Assembly: GCA_946811695.1 (NCBI GenBank)
Contig: OX328123.1
Location: 123,550,747 to 123,614,746, forward strand
Reading direction: 5' to 3'
Source of the DNA: Gonocerus acuteangulatus
Lineage: Eukaryota > Arthropoda > Insecta > Hemiptera > Coreidae
DNA length: 64,000 nucleotides
Within the stretch, counting starts at the first letter, position 1, and each line of letters opens with the position of its first letter. A program made the position numbers and the translations under genes. The notes under the pieces are model-generated. The model saw only the letters and a list, made by a program, of their open reading frames with translations, was not told the origin of the DNA and did not search any database. Of the stretch, positions 35,832 to 47,417 are shown in pieces.

Positions 35832-37111
35832 CGAGGTAAGGTCCATAAGTTTCCGGCCTGTCCTGCTTCCCCTCCTTCAAACGTGCCGGGACCTGCACAC
35901 CTATGCAGGTCCATGCTGCTCACTCCATACCCATCGCCCGCACTTCCTCAGTCTTGTTAGTCAGTGTCCAGCCTTGAAGGAAACTCCCCATTTTTACAAT
36001 GTTCAAACTCGAGTACCGTGCGGTAATTAAATTCTTTTGTAAAGAGGGTCTTACTCCTGCGCAAATTAAAGAGCGCTTGGATTGTGTATAAGGGCAGTCC
36101 TCCCCCTCGTATTCCACAGTGAAAGAATGGGCAAAATTATTTAAGTTAGGGAGAGAAAGTTTAGAAGATGACCCACGTGCCGGTCGCCCATTGGAAGCTG
36201 TCACTTCTGAAACAATCCAATTTGTGGAATCTGAATTTCTGTCTGACCGGCGACTAAAAACCAAGGAAATAGCAGCGAGGTTAGGGCTTTCAAAACCAAG
36301 TGTTTTGAGGATCATCAAAGAACATTTGCATATGAACAAGGTTAGTGCAAGATGGGTTCCAAAAATTCTTTCAGCTGCTCAAAAACAGGAACGATTTCAC
36401 TGCTGCAATGAATTTTTACGCGAGTTTAATGCCGACCCAAGGAATTGTTTGGACTCAATTGTAACTGGGGATGAGACAATGGTTCTATATTATGACCCAC
36501 TCAGCAAAAGAGAGTCCATGGAATGGAGAAGACCAGGAGAAGCGCCTCCTATAAAGGCAAAAGTCACGCAGTCAACAAAAAAGGTAATGGCCACAATTTT
36601 TTGGGACTGTAAAGGAATACTACTGATAGATTTTAAAGAAAGGAGTACCACAATGAATGGTGAGTATTATGCAGCCCTATTCACCGGTTACGAGACGCCA
36701 TTAAAGAGAAGAGGCGAGGGAAGTTAAGCAGAGGTGCCCGCCTCCTTCACGACAATGCCTCTGTCCACACAGCATTGATTTCCAAGGCCGCTGTGAAGGA
36801 CTGTGGATTCCAAGAAATCTCTCGTCCACCCTACAGCCCAGACTTGGCCTCTTGCGATTTCTACCTTTTCTCAAAGTTAAAATCTGACCTTCGTGGAAGG
36901 CGATTTAAGACCGACGAAGAGCTCCAAGCAGCAGCGGACGAACATTTTTTTAAGAAAGAAGAAAATTGTTTTTTTCATGGTATAAAAATGTTGCAAAAGC
37001 GTTGTATTAAATGTGTTGAACTTAGAGGAGAATATATTGAAAAACAGTAAAACCAGTATTTTCTTTCACCTTTCCTTCTATCCCAGGCCGGAAACTTATG
37101 GACCTTACACG
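35832..37111 (+). mobile_element. Mariner element, full length, inactivated
   Basis: 1280 bp between inverted ends CGAGGTAAGGTCCATAAG (left) and CGTGTAAGGTCCATAAG (right, other strand), each extending to TTTCCGGCCTG. Flanked by TA at 35830-35831 and 37112-37113. Length, ends and target are typical for mariner. The transposase is described separately. Confidence 0.92.
35999..37050 (+). pseudogene. Mariner transposase (DD34D), broken by one stop and one frameshift
   Basis: Catalyses cut-and-paste transposition into TA. The frame begins MFKLEYRAVIKFF, with the N-terminal helix-turn-helix paired-like domain over about residues 1-110 (second helix-turn-helix near RLGLSKPSVLRII). WVPKIL corresponds to the mariner WVPHEL linker. 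The catalytic triad is present: D in IVTGDETM, D in LLHDNASVH, and D in PPYSPDLASCDFYLF, the DD34D signature. Total length about 350 residues matches the family. Two lesions are visible: an in-frame TAA at 36089-36091 (codon 31) and a shift equal to one lost base at about 36675-36690, after which the frame resumes to TAA at 37050. Otherwise well preserved, so inactivation is fairly recent. Confidence 0.9.
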
Positions 37112-37113
37112 TA

Positions 37114-37712
37114 GAAGGCATTTTGTCAAACGTTTATAAGTCAATAATTGCTTTTGTTAAAAGTCTTCATGTCCAGTTAGACATAGCATTTTGATGTGTG
37201 TATAATTTTTTTTGGATAGTGTAATATAGAGGAAATATTTTTGTAATGATTGGATAAAACATATTTAACAATATAAATTCCTTAAGTAATTTCAAATAAT
37301 GTTATGCTTGAAGTAAATGTAGACTAGAATTATTTATTTAGTTTTGACAGGAAAACTTTTAAATTGAAAACATAAATTGTAGAGGCTGTTTTTTTTTTTT
37401 TTTTTGTTTTTTTTTATATCAATTATTGTGCATAAGCTGCTGAGGCCATGAGCACACATTGAATTCAATCGATTACTGTCGTTGCGTATTATGTTTTAAC
37501 ATACACATATATGTATGTGTGTTAATATTAGTTCCGTTGTAGAGGCTGTTGTTTCAATCTTTTTAACGTATTATCTGGCCAGAAATGGTATAAGTCAGTC
37601 TATGTACGCTTTGCGTAAATAACGGTTTTGTGAATTTTGCTATATCCTTTATTTTTCATAAATCATCTATTTAGGGTCTATTATTTAGAATAACTAAGAC
37701 CATGACTTCCTG
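37114..37712. other. AT-rich DNA without recognised features
   Basis: A T-rich run at about 37390-37416; nothing else recognised. Confidence 0.5.
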
Positions 37713-37724
37713 ATATATATATAT

Positions 37725-37793
<69 letters not shown>

Positions 37794-37796
37794 TAA
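37713..37796. repeat. (TA)n microsatellite
   Basis: Imperfect TA run of about 84 bp. Confidence 0.95.
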
Positions 37797-38392
37797 CGCA
37801 ATAGTTACAGCTATTTCAAATTATATCAAATTGAAGTAGAAATAAATATTTTGGCAGAGAGAAGTAGAGAAATGGTCGATTTGTATTGCCCGAAGCTACA
37901 AATATTTACGGAGCCTGCTCATCCATAAGAATATTTTATGCCCATAATAAACACTAATATAGAGTTGGGCAAGAGAATGAAATTACCAGTCTGCCCTCGT
38001 TTTGGCTGTCATATTTATTTTAATAGAAGCCCTCACAATAGGTTGGAAGGAGGCCAGTGCATTCCTTGACCAAATGGTGAAGTGGGCAAGAAAAAAAAAT
38101 GACAGAACCCGTCACATATATTTTCTTCTGTAGCGCGTTGCAAAACAAAAAGCAGATTGCCGGCGGGTCCAATTTTGGTTGTGTCCTTATTAACAAGGGC
38201 CCTCCTTTGCTATGTGACCTGCTAAAGACACTAGATTTATAATATTCTAAGCACATTTGTATATAAATATGTATATATATATATATATACATTTTAAAAA
38301 ATATACACTTTTTTATTATTTTATTTATTTATTATTGTTTTCACAACATAAGCGATAACAAATTTTAAAATCAATAGTATATAAGGTACTTA
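37797..38392. other. AT-rich DNA with a short TA run
   Basis: Short TA repeat at 38267-38290; no coding recognised. Confidence 0.5.
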
Positions 38393-38890
38393 CGCTCTCA
38401 GAGATCTGGATCATTAGCTCAGGTATCAATTGAACTTTTATATGGCGACGGGATTATCAACTATTTGGGTTGACTACAGTTTCGACATAACCTCGAGGAA
38501 ACGCGTAGTACTTATATTAATGGCATAATTACTATGCGTTTCCGCTCGCTAAATGTTATATCGAAACTCTAGTCAATCCAACTCGTTGGTAATATAGATC
38601 ACTGGTTTTTCGGTAGAAAATAGGCCGATATGCAATTTAGCGTCTTTTTCAGTTGTAGGTAAATCCCGAAGACGCATTTTCCTGCAGCACAAAGGATACA
38701 AACAACACTAAGAACTCAAACAAAGAATAGAAATCGCGTAAAAAACACAAATGTACAAGTGAATTGCGTTGAAAACAGAAAGTGAACATAACGGTTACTA
38801 CTAATAGAATTTTCCATAGGAATATTCCAATAAAAATGCTAATGAGTTATGCGCCTGCGCTCATAATCCAGATCTCTGAAAGAGACCCAC
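38393..38890. mobile_element. MITE related to the GGGTCT family
   Basis: Inverted ends around CAGAGATCTGGAT; on the complementary strand the right end begins GGGTCTCTTTCAGAGATCTG. Subterminal GCGCATAACTCATTAGC and an internal inverted pair (GTTTCGAC..AAC / GTTATATCGAAAC) resemble the element at 421-1106. The left end is eroded and no clear duplication remains. Confidence 0.5.
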
Positions 38891-38931
38891 ATCTCTAACC
38901 TACGTTTAAGCTAATACCTAACTACCGTATA

Positions 38932-40660
38932 CAGGGTGTCCCGTAAATGTCTAGTCATATATAGAGGGGTGATAGAGGACCCTTAGGGGAACAAAAAATG
39001 TTCTATGACGATTTCCCGAATTCTCGCCCATAAGGGAGAAAACGTCGTTTTATTGTTTTATCGAGACAAACGTGGTTTTTAGAAACATAATCGTTGTAGC
39101 TCCGTCCCAGGTGGTACTACTAGAAAGGGAGTGAAACCAATCGAAAGCTGAGTAAATTTACTATAAGACTAGTTGGGAGTAAACGTAAAAATGAATGAAT
39201 GTAAGTATGTATATCTTACAAAAAGAAGGCAATTCTAAATTTCCTGACATTTTATTGATATTTCTTTCCAGCGTTACTCCTCAATGGGCAGGATCTGAGA
39301 TTTCCGGGTTTCAGAAAAACTTCCTCATTTAACCAGCTTTCCATTCATGTATCACAACCCTGTGTTATTGAAGTATTTGAACGGTTTAAGTACAAAAGTT
39401 TAAAAAAAAACATGGATCTGTGAAAATAAAATTATATTTTTTTCTTCAATTTATTCAAAAAGCTGAAGGGAAATATTTATTTTTATAAATGTTTACATAA
39501 ATATTAAGTAAATATTTACTTAAAACAATAAAAAAAATTACTCCCACGAATATAAAAAAAATTCCTAAAACAGTAAATAAATAAAATACATATTTATTTT
39601 GAATTTGTTAATTCAGGTAACTAATACTGGGTCCAGGAGGCGGCCATTAAGGAACCCCAACCATACATTAACCTCAAAAATTATTATTTTTACCTAGATC
39701 ACACATTTGAACACATTTTTACAGGAACTTATATTTAGAAAACAAATGCTTTACCTTAAATTAATACTGATGGCTACGCTTGTGAAACTCACTGGGATTC
39801 TGAGCCCATGCGTTTTTGTTGTGGTAATTAAAAATTCTATCCCTCATAAATAATATGTACATAGTCCTGTAAAAATTTGTTCAAATGCGTGATATAGGTA
39901 AAAATAGTAATTTTTGAGGTTAATGTATGGTTGGGGTTCCTTAATGGCCGCCTCCTGGACCCAGTATTAGTTACCTGAATTAACAAATTCAAAATAAATA
40001 TGTATTTTATTTATTTACTGTTTTAGGAATTTTTTTTAAATTCGTGGGAGTAATTTTTTTTTATTGTTTTAAGTAAATATTTACTTAATATTTATGTAAA
40101 CATTTATAAAAATAAATATTTCCCTTCAGCTTTTTGAATAAATTGAAGAAAAAAATATAATTTTATTTTCACAGATCCATGTTTTTTTTTAAACTTTTGT
40201 ACTTAAACCGTTCAAATACTTCAATAACACAGGGTTGTGATACATGAATGGAAAGCTGGTTAAATGAGGAAGTTTTTCTGAAACCCGGAAATCTCAGATC
40301 CTGCCCATTGAGGAGTAACGCTGGAAAGAAATATCAATAAAATGTCAGGAAATTTAGAATTGCCTTCTTTTTGTAAGATATACATACTTACATTCATTCA
40401 TTTTTACGTTTACTCCCAACTAGTCTTATAGTATATGTACTCAGCTTTCGATTGGTTTCACTCCCTTTCTAGTAGTACCACCTGGGACGGAGCTACAACG
40501 ATTATGTTTCTAAAAACCACGTTTGTCTCGATAAAACAATAAAACGACGTTTTCTCCCTTATGGGCGAGAATTCGGGAAATCGTCATAGAACATTTTTTG
40601 TTCCCCTAAGGGTCCTCTATCACCCCTCATAATATGACTAGACATTTACGGGACACCCTG
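38932..40660. mobile_element. Giant near-perfect palindromic (foldback) element
   Basis: Ends CAGGGTGTCCCGTAAATG / complement, flanked by TA on both sides (38930-38931, 40661-40662). The two arms, 38932-39727 (796 bp) and 39864-40660 (797 bp), are collinear with only scattered differences. The loop of about 136 bp has no coding. The CAGGGTG-CCC start and TA target suggest a Tc1/mariner relative. Transcription through it would give a very long hairpin RNA. Confidence 0.9.
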
Positions 40661-41004
40661 TATACTTAGGGTTTAAAAAAAAAAAGAAATTGTCCAGTAG
40701 CGTTAATAGTGTTTTCAGTTAAAATAGTGAAACAAGTGTTAGAGATATGTGTCATCTAGGTCTAATGTTCACTTAATGGCGTAAAAATCAGTTTCATATG
40801 GTCTATCAGAGCTGTTTTATAGTTTTGCTTAATATCAAAGATCATAATTTTAATTATGATAATATAATTTATTTATATTGTGTCATAGTGTTTAATTTGT
40901 TTTATGTATAGGATTGTTTTTTTTCTATATATTAGCTGCCGTCACTGAGGCAAACTCTCCGATAGGTAAAATCTGCATTCGCTTGGTAAGTGTTTTATAG
41001 TTAA

Positions 41005-41213
41005 CTAGCTGTTCCCCGGCGTGTCATGCTACACCAGTGTGGATTTGTAAAGAAACAAACATACAGACAAGGAGCTGATAGATAATTTTTACTTAGCCTA
41101 TGACACTCCTCGTATCAAGACCTACCTGTGTCCCAAGTTTGATCAAAATCGGTCAAATGGTGTGGATTTGTATAAGGAACAAACAGAAAAACACATAAAC
41201 AGACAGACACGTG

Positions 41214-41283
<70 letters not shown>
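41005..41283 (-). mobile_element. Helitron-like element with (TA)n at its 5' end
   Basis: On the minus strand the 3' end reads GTGTAGCATGACACGCCGGG, GAACAG, CTAG|T, with a GTGT/ACAC hairpin. The interior has ACCGATTTTGATCAAACTTG, and the 5' end dissolves into a pure (TA)n run (41216-41283) that has replaced the TCTATA start. Confidence 0.65.
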
Positions 41284-41285
<2 letters not shown>

Positions 41286-41856
41286 AAACCAGATCTTTTA
41301 TTATAAATTTTCGAATCAAGATTACGTGTACAGCTTTTAGATTCTTAATCATCTCTTCAATTTGACAGTTCTCCAACGTTATAAATCATAAGTTGTTCCT
41401 TTTATTGGGGTATCTTGAGATAAAGATGTTTCTACTAATTTTTTTTAATCATAATTTAATAAGTTTATTAAACTTACTCTGCCATTTTTGCTCTCCAAAA
41501 GGTTTCACTTTATTGAATGCCTTGTATTCATGTACCATTTTAACTTGTAGGAATCGTCATATTTCAGAGAGAGCGTTCGACTAAGAGTTTTCTCCTGTAA
41601 TTTTGTAGAGTTCAGTACGAGGTTATCTTTTTCATTTATTATATTAAGTATAAGCCTTTAGTTCTTTTGTGAAGATAATTTATAAAACGTTTCTTAGCAA
41701 AATTCAAAACACTGACGGCATTTAATTCCAGTAAATTGCTCTCGTTTAATGGATGTTGTAACCTAATTATTGACAACTGTAGGCTATATTTAGCAGGCAA
41801 TGTTTGCTACGTAAATAAGGAAAAAAGAAGGGGCACAGCTTTGATATTATGATAAT
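41284..41856. other. AT-rich DNA without recognised features
   Basis: Nothing recognised. Confidence 0.5.
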
Positions 41857-42609
41857 TGAATCGATTCATGCAAAAAGAGCTTCAGTCCATTTTTTCAAAA
41901 TATGAGTTAGTGATGGATTCGTTGTCTCTGACGGTCACTACACATTTCTATGTTAAGAGGACTTTAGTCCAATTAATTGTTGCCATAGAAACATATTTAG
42001 CAAAATAATTCATTAACGGCATTGTTGCATATGCTTCGTTTACGCCAAGGTCTTCAGGCTCCAGTGTTTCCTCCCAGTCCTGCCTACCCAGGAGGGAAGG
42101 TCCCAATCAAGCAGAAAAAAATTGAAGACATTAAGAAGTTGATGTCATACGTTTCAGAAGAGCACAAGAATTTTTACTATGATATATTGGGTTAGCCAAA
42201 AACTATAAACATAGATGAAGAAGGTCAAGACGATTAAGCATTACATTACTCATTGTATGAACTGCAAATAGTTCTTACATATTGTACCATTGATAGTAAA
42301 CTGTTACTCAATATATCCTACAATGAGTTTTACATTATATTAGACCTTGTATTTTGCATGGAGGTACTCCTTAGGCTGTTCCATGCAAGAAGAGCTTCAG
42401 TCCAAGCACTATTATTATATTTTAATAATATAATGCATTTGTTAGTAATAACCAATGTTTCATATATAACTTGTGTCAGTATGGGGTACTCAGACAAAAG
42501 AAAAATAGCACAATAATAAAATAAATGAAGGGTGTAAACAGTTTTTTCTCGTTTCCTCAAAACTACTGATTATGGACTGAAGCTCTTTTTGCATGGATCG
42601 ATTCAATTT
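41857..42609 (+). mobile_element. ATTGAATCGAT transposon, longer copy with coding remnant
   Basis: Inverted ends ATTGAATCGATTCATGCAAA at left and ATTGAATCGATCCATGCAAA on the other strand at right, both followed by AGAGCTTCAGTCC. An internal second CATGCAAGAAGAGCTTCAGT near 42388 suggests a nested or duplicated end. Related to the short copy at 9298-9561, but this one keeps the end of a gene. Confidence 0.7.
42031..42195 (+). pseudogene. C-terminal remnant of an unidentified transposon protein
   Basis: A 54-codon frame ending in TAG with higher G+C than its flanks: a Pro-rich linker (PVFPPSPAYPGGKVPIK), a Lys-rich helix (KKIEDIKKLMSYV) and a Tyr/Phe end (EEHKNFYYDILG). It has the look of the tail of a transposase, but I cannot name the family. 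The rest of the gene is deleted. Confidence 0.4.
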
Positions 42610-42610
42610 A

Positions 42611-43077
42611 GGTGGTTACGCCATGAAAGGAAGTATGCCCGCATGTCTGGTACTGGGTTACTGTGTCGTCAGGGTCTAGGTTTCATGAGCCCACATCTTC
42701 TTAGGTCCATATGCCGCAAGAAGTGTTATGGTCGCCTCTTATGGTTACTATAGTAACGGGTCTTTGCGGGAAACTTGTGCTGGTATTTGATTTGACCGTG
42801 ATTAGTTCTAGACAGATATTATTTCTTTTGCAGATATGCATATTTCAGTCGTGATAAATTATTATCGTTCAAATAATAATAATGATTGTTCAAAAGTAGG
42901 CTTTTCAAATCCACCATATTCCATTTTGTAGGCAGACGTTCAGAAAGTAAACGTGAATTCATACATTTGATTTATTAATGAGTTGTAAACGTATTGACTC
43001 TTTAGTGCTTCATTACAAGCTTTCTTTAAAAATATTTAGCAGTCGAAGGATTAGTTTCCTATTTAGGCTTTAAAAAT
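42611..43077. other. Unannotated DNA
   Basis: 42611-42790 has higher G+C and a short open frame, but I recognise nothing. Confidence 0.4.
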
Positions 43078-43263
43078 CTTTATTTATTTAAATTGTAACG
43101 TCCATTTATTATTTACGAAGAAGTATCTTTAGGTTACCACCCTTTTCTAGCTTGGATGCCTTTTCTTATTTTGAAAGGAAAGCCATTACCCTTGGTGGGA
43201 ATCGAACCCACGACCTTAGACAGGGAGTATGCACGCGCCTTAATGCTCACGGCCACCGAGCCT
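43078..43263 (-). mobile_element. SINE family B
   Basis: The complement has GGCCGTGAGCATTAAGGCG (box A, tRNA-Ser-like), box B GGTTCGATTCC, TAGAAAAGGGTGGTAACCT and an AATAAATA tail. It points away from the next copy at 43479. Confidence 0.85.
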
Positions 43264-43478
43264 CGTAAATATCTTTAAAGACTACCCAGTATTATACCAG
43301 ATACGAAATTCAAACTCAGGAAATAACTGAATAGGGAAAATTGGGACGTCCTATTTACGTGCTTGGACTACATTTGTAAATATAGAAAATATTTAGACCA
43401 TGAATTAAATTATTAATAAACTTATTTAATATTCGTAATTAATTAATTTAATATTCGTAATTCATTAATATAATAATC

Positions 43479-43695
43479 GGAGACCCGATGGCCGTGAGGG
43501 TTAAGGCGTGAGCACTTAACACTCCGTGCCAAAGGTCATGGGTTCGATCCCCACTAGGGGTGGTGGCTTTTCTTTCCAAAAAAGAAAAGGCATCACCCCT
43601 ATCCTGGCTAGAAAAGGGTGGTAACCTGTAGATAACCCGTCCTAAAATTCGTTGTTAATAATAAATGGACGTTAAAATTTAAATAAATAAATAAT
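43479..43695 (+). mobile_element. SINE family B, near-complete reference copy
   Basis: Head GATGGCCGTGAGGGTTAAGG resembles the D-arm region of tRNA-Ser. Box B is GGTTCGATCCC. A body with CTTTTCTTTCC, the core GGTAACCTGTAGATAACCCG, and the tail ATGGACGTTAAAATTTAAAT then AATA repeats. A stem-like ACTTAACACTCCGTGCC follows the head. Confidence 0.9.
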
Positions 43696-44602
43696 ATTCG
43701 TTTTGCAATTATAATAATTTGATTTTATTTATTTTCAATTATTTAAACATACGATACTCTTCTTTGTTTTTTCTTCAGCTGATGGGAGTTTTTTAAAGAT
43801 TTTTTGTAAATTTGATATTATTAATTGAACAAGCATCTACATGTTAGAATATAAGGATTGGAGTATTATATCCACATTATTTATGGAAACCAACCTAACA
43901 GAATTTATGTTCCATTGCAATGAAACTCGCTTGACTAACTTATATAAGTAAATTATGAAAATAAACAAAATCGGTCCAGTAAGAGTAAAACAAGATTAAA
44001 TGAGCAGATATAAACATTTTGTTTTTATTTTAGTACCTTTTTACCCCAATTAGCCTAACTCCACTGGGACGAACTGGCGAATGATTCAGTAATATCAGGA
44101 CTTGTCAATGAGTTTTAATTTATAAACAAAAGACACACATGACAGAAGTAATTTTGACTAATAAAGAAAAACTGCATTCATGCAAAATATAAACAGAAAA
44201 TAAAATACAAGAGAAGGTCTTTATCTTCCCCTGATAAAGCTATATAAATAGAAGTGGTTATCAGAGGTGAAAGACGATAAGAAGAAAACAGCAAAATTCT
44301 TTGTTATCGGAAATTAAATAAATTGAGAAAAAAAAACAAACAAAAAACGGGGGAATATTATCTTTAGTTCGTATAAATAGCATTACCTTTTGAAATGCTG
44401 ATAACAAATTATTTCTTAATTATTATTGCTTTCACAATATCAATTGCTGTTTTCTTTTTGAATGCAAGAATTATTCTCTCTACCGGAACGTTAAAAAAAT
44501 CATTTTTTTCCTATATAATTCTATATTTTATATTAATTCAATTTTCTAATTTCCCGTTTTATTTTATTTTATCGTCAACTTATAATTGATGCAGAATTAT
44601 AG
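43696..44602. other. AT-rich DNA without recognised features
   Basis: Nothing recognised. Confidence 0.5.
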
Positions 44603-44735
44603 TACGGGTTATCTATAGGCGATCTTCCTTTTCTAGCCAGGATAGGGCTGATGCTTTTTTTTTCGAAAGAAAAGCCACCACACCTAGTGGGAATCTACTA
44701 GTGCTCTCGCCTTAGCTATCACGGCCACCTGTCCA
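44603..44735 (-). mobile_element. SINE family B, partial
   Basis: The complement contains GGCCGTGATAGCTAAGGCG, a degraded box B, CCTGGCTAGAAAAGG and TATAGATAACCCGTACT. Confidence 0.75.
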
Positions 44736-44824
44736 ACTATTTCAAGTATTATATTTGATCTTTTAGTTTAATTTTTTGTTCAAAGATGCCATAAGTATAA
44801 CAAAGGAATTTCAAATAAAATTTT

Positions 44825-44935
44825 TACATTTTAGCGCGGTTCCTCCGTCCCCCATAGGGAGGAACCCCGCTTATAAGGTTGATACAATGAAACAATCCGG
44901 AAGTGCCGACTAGAAAATTTCGCGTTTCAGAACCC
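44825..44935 (+). repeat. Dispersed repeat, AGCGCGGTTCCTCC family
   Basis: Similar to 29885-29975 and, in reverse, to about 59740-59815 (GGAACC and GCTTATAAGGTTGAT blocks). Class unknown. Confidence 0.5.
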
Positions 44936-44967
44936 CTAGAAATCGAAAATAACGGTGGTTCAAATTT

Positions 44968-44968
<1 letters not shown>

Positions 44969-45061
<93 letters not shown>
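44969..45061. repeat. (TA)n microsatellite
   Basis: About 93 bp of TA with single interruptions, directly before a Helitron-like 5' block. Confidence 0.95.
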
Positions 45062-45065
<4 letters not shown>

Positions 45066-45500
45066 CTGTTCGCTCTCTAGGTAGAAGACGAATGGTCCGA
45101 TTTTGTTGAAATTTGGTACAAAAATCTGTCGTCCAATTTGAAAGGTCAAGTTCGTTAACCAGCAAAATCCGCCCACTGGAAGATGGCGTTTGAGGCGAAA
45201 TTCGCGCAGAAAAAATCGTAACGCTTACGTTTTTGAGTTCATAAGCTTGTAAGTACTCGTTTTATAGGCTTCTTGGGCTAGGAAAACGAATGAAACCATT
45301 TTCAAGGCGATAGCTTTAACCGTTGTCGAGAAAATTGGAAAAATATTTTTTGAATACCGTTTTTGGTTTGGGTACTTACAATAACGGGATTCAGTTGAAA
45401 CATTATCTGCATGTTTTACTTTCATTAAAACTAATATGTTGAAAGTTATGTTACGTTTGGACTTAAGGAAGGGTTAGAATAAAATATTTTATGAACAGAC
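45062..45500 (+). repeat. Helitron-like 5' block and spacer before the tandem array
   Basis: TTTGTCTGTTCGCTCTCTAG, then GGTCCGATTTTGTTGAAATT, the pattern of Helitron-type 5' regions, leading into the repeated sequence. The far end of the element was not found. Confidence 0.4.
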
Positions 45501-46385
45501 ATGAAAAGTTTTGGAAACTTCGTATACTTTCATTAATATCTCGAACACGGTTGGGAAATCGTGGTAAGTAGATTGAAACTATTTGAAAGCTTACTAAATT
45601 CTCTACAAAAATGATTCTAAAACTATTTTTGATTAGGTTATGTCAATCGGAGAAATAAGTGCTTAAAACTTCAAATACGTCTGTTTTGTTCTTATGAACG
45701 GGTTTTTGTCGTTCTTTTTGTAATTTTTGCCTCTTTCCCTTGGTTTTTTTATTGCTTTTTATTTTTGTAATTTCTTATGTTGTATTTGTAAGGAAAATAA
45801 CCTCCTGTGTAAAACAGGATAGGTAAAATGAGACCAATTTTCTGTTGTCAGAAATAATGAAAAGTTTTGGGAACTTCGTATAATTTCTTAATATCTCGAA
45901 AACGGTTGAAAATCTTGGGAAGCGAAAGGTTACCATTCGAAAGCTTACTAAATGGTCTACAAAAAAGGTTCTAAAGAAAGTTTTGAATAAGCGATGTCAA
46001 TCGGATAAATAAGTGCTTAAACTTTGAAGTAATTGATTTTGTTTATTCGAACGGTTCTTTTTGTCTTTGATTTTGGTACTTCGAGTTATGGGATTCAGTT
46101 GAAACATTTTCTGCACGTTCTAATTTCATCAAAACTAGTATGCTGAAAATTTACTTAAGTTTGGAGTTAAGGAAGGGTTAAATTAAAATAATTTATTAAT
46201 AGAGATGAAAAGCTTTGGAAACTTCGTATACTTTCCTTAATATCTCGAAAACGGCTGAGAATCTTGGTAAACGAATGGTTACCATTCGAAAGCTTACTAA
46301 ATGCTCTAGAAAACAGGTTCTGAAGAAAGTTTTGATTAGGCGATGTCAAATGGAGAAATAAGTACATATAACTTAGAAGTTTGAT
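45501..46385 (+). repeat. Three tandem units of about 350 bp
   Basis: The block ATGAAAAGTTTTGGAAACTT...AAGCTTACTAAA...GATGTCAATCGG starts near 45503, 45853 and 46204, a period of about 350 bp. Each unit also has GGGATTCAGTTGAAACATT or a diverged equivalent. Units are clearly diverged from each other. Confidence 0.75.
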
Positions 46386-47372
46386 AAACGATAATTGATT
46401 TCGTTTATTTATACGGTTCTTTTTGTCTGTTTTTATTTCTTGTTATTTTGTTATTGCTTCTTGTAGGAGGATGTATTTCTCAATAAAACAGGGGAATAAA
46501 TACAAATTCTTTGAACCTGTAACAGAACTGAAAACGTAGAGTCAGTCCGGGTCGAGGTAGTAGGCCGGTTCAGGTAGGCTTTTATTGCACTTCATAAATC
46601 AAGATTCATTGTTCTCATCAAGCATTCTAGGACAGCTGACAGTTACCTTTACCTGTAGGAAGTCATGCAGCCAAATTCTATACTAGAAATATAATTATAT
46701 TTTGTGGTTGAATGTGGCCGTAGTTCAATAAAAAATAACACTACTTTCTCATTTTTTTTATTTTTGCTTTACTTTTCTTCTCCTCTTTTCATAATTTTCT
46801 TGTTTTGTGTTTATATTTAGTAATTAGTCCATTGTTTGATGATTTTACGTGTTATTCTTCTTTGACATTCATTGATTTTTCATTTTTGGTTATATATTTA
46901 GATAATTATAATTGGATGATGTCATGTATACGTTATTTACCCGAATAACCTACGGGTGCTCATAAATAAAGATATTATTAGAAAACACCTTTATCTTCCC
47001 AATGTTTCATTAAGGTGTTGAATGTGGAATAATATTTTAGAATAGACCGAAGAAAGATGTCTAACAAGACACTAGATGGATGTCTTTACGAGTTCGGCCG
47101 TCGCCACTGTCACATCTTCTAGATGTATGTTAGTATTCAAATTGATTTTTGTACAAGGACCTAGAACCTCGTTAGAATGTCAAGGAAGATAAGGAGCAGG
47201 TTATGGATGTAGGAGCTAGTCGCACGAGGCTGATAACTTTAAGGACTTGTCCGACAACCTTAATCTCTATAAAATCCATTCGAGAAGTTTTATGTTCATT
47301 GAATATTGATAAACATTTTAGATTGAACAATCTGATAATAACTGTATAATTATTTAATAACATTTATTTTTT

Positions 47373-47377
<5 letters not shown>
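46386..47377. other. Unannotated DNA
   Basis: Nothing recognised. Confidence 0.45.

Positions 47378-47413
<36 letters not shown>
47378..47413. repeat. (TA)n microsatellite
   Basis: Perfect TA run. Confidence 0.95.

Positions 47414-47417
<4 letters not shown>

Noticed and set aside
36000..36339. Minus-strand 139-codon frame in the mariner
   Set aside because: Shadow of the transposase gene, which has all family motifs on the plus strand.
45501..46385. A CRISPR-like array
   Set aside because: Units are about 350 bp, diverged, only three in number and in an animal genome; there is no short-repeat and spacer structure.
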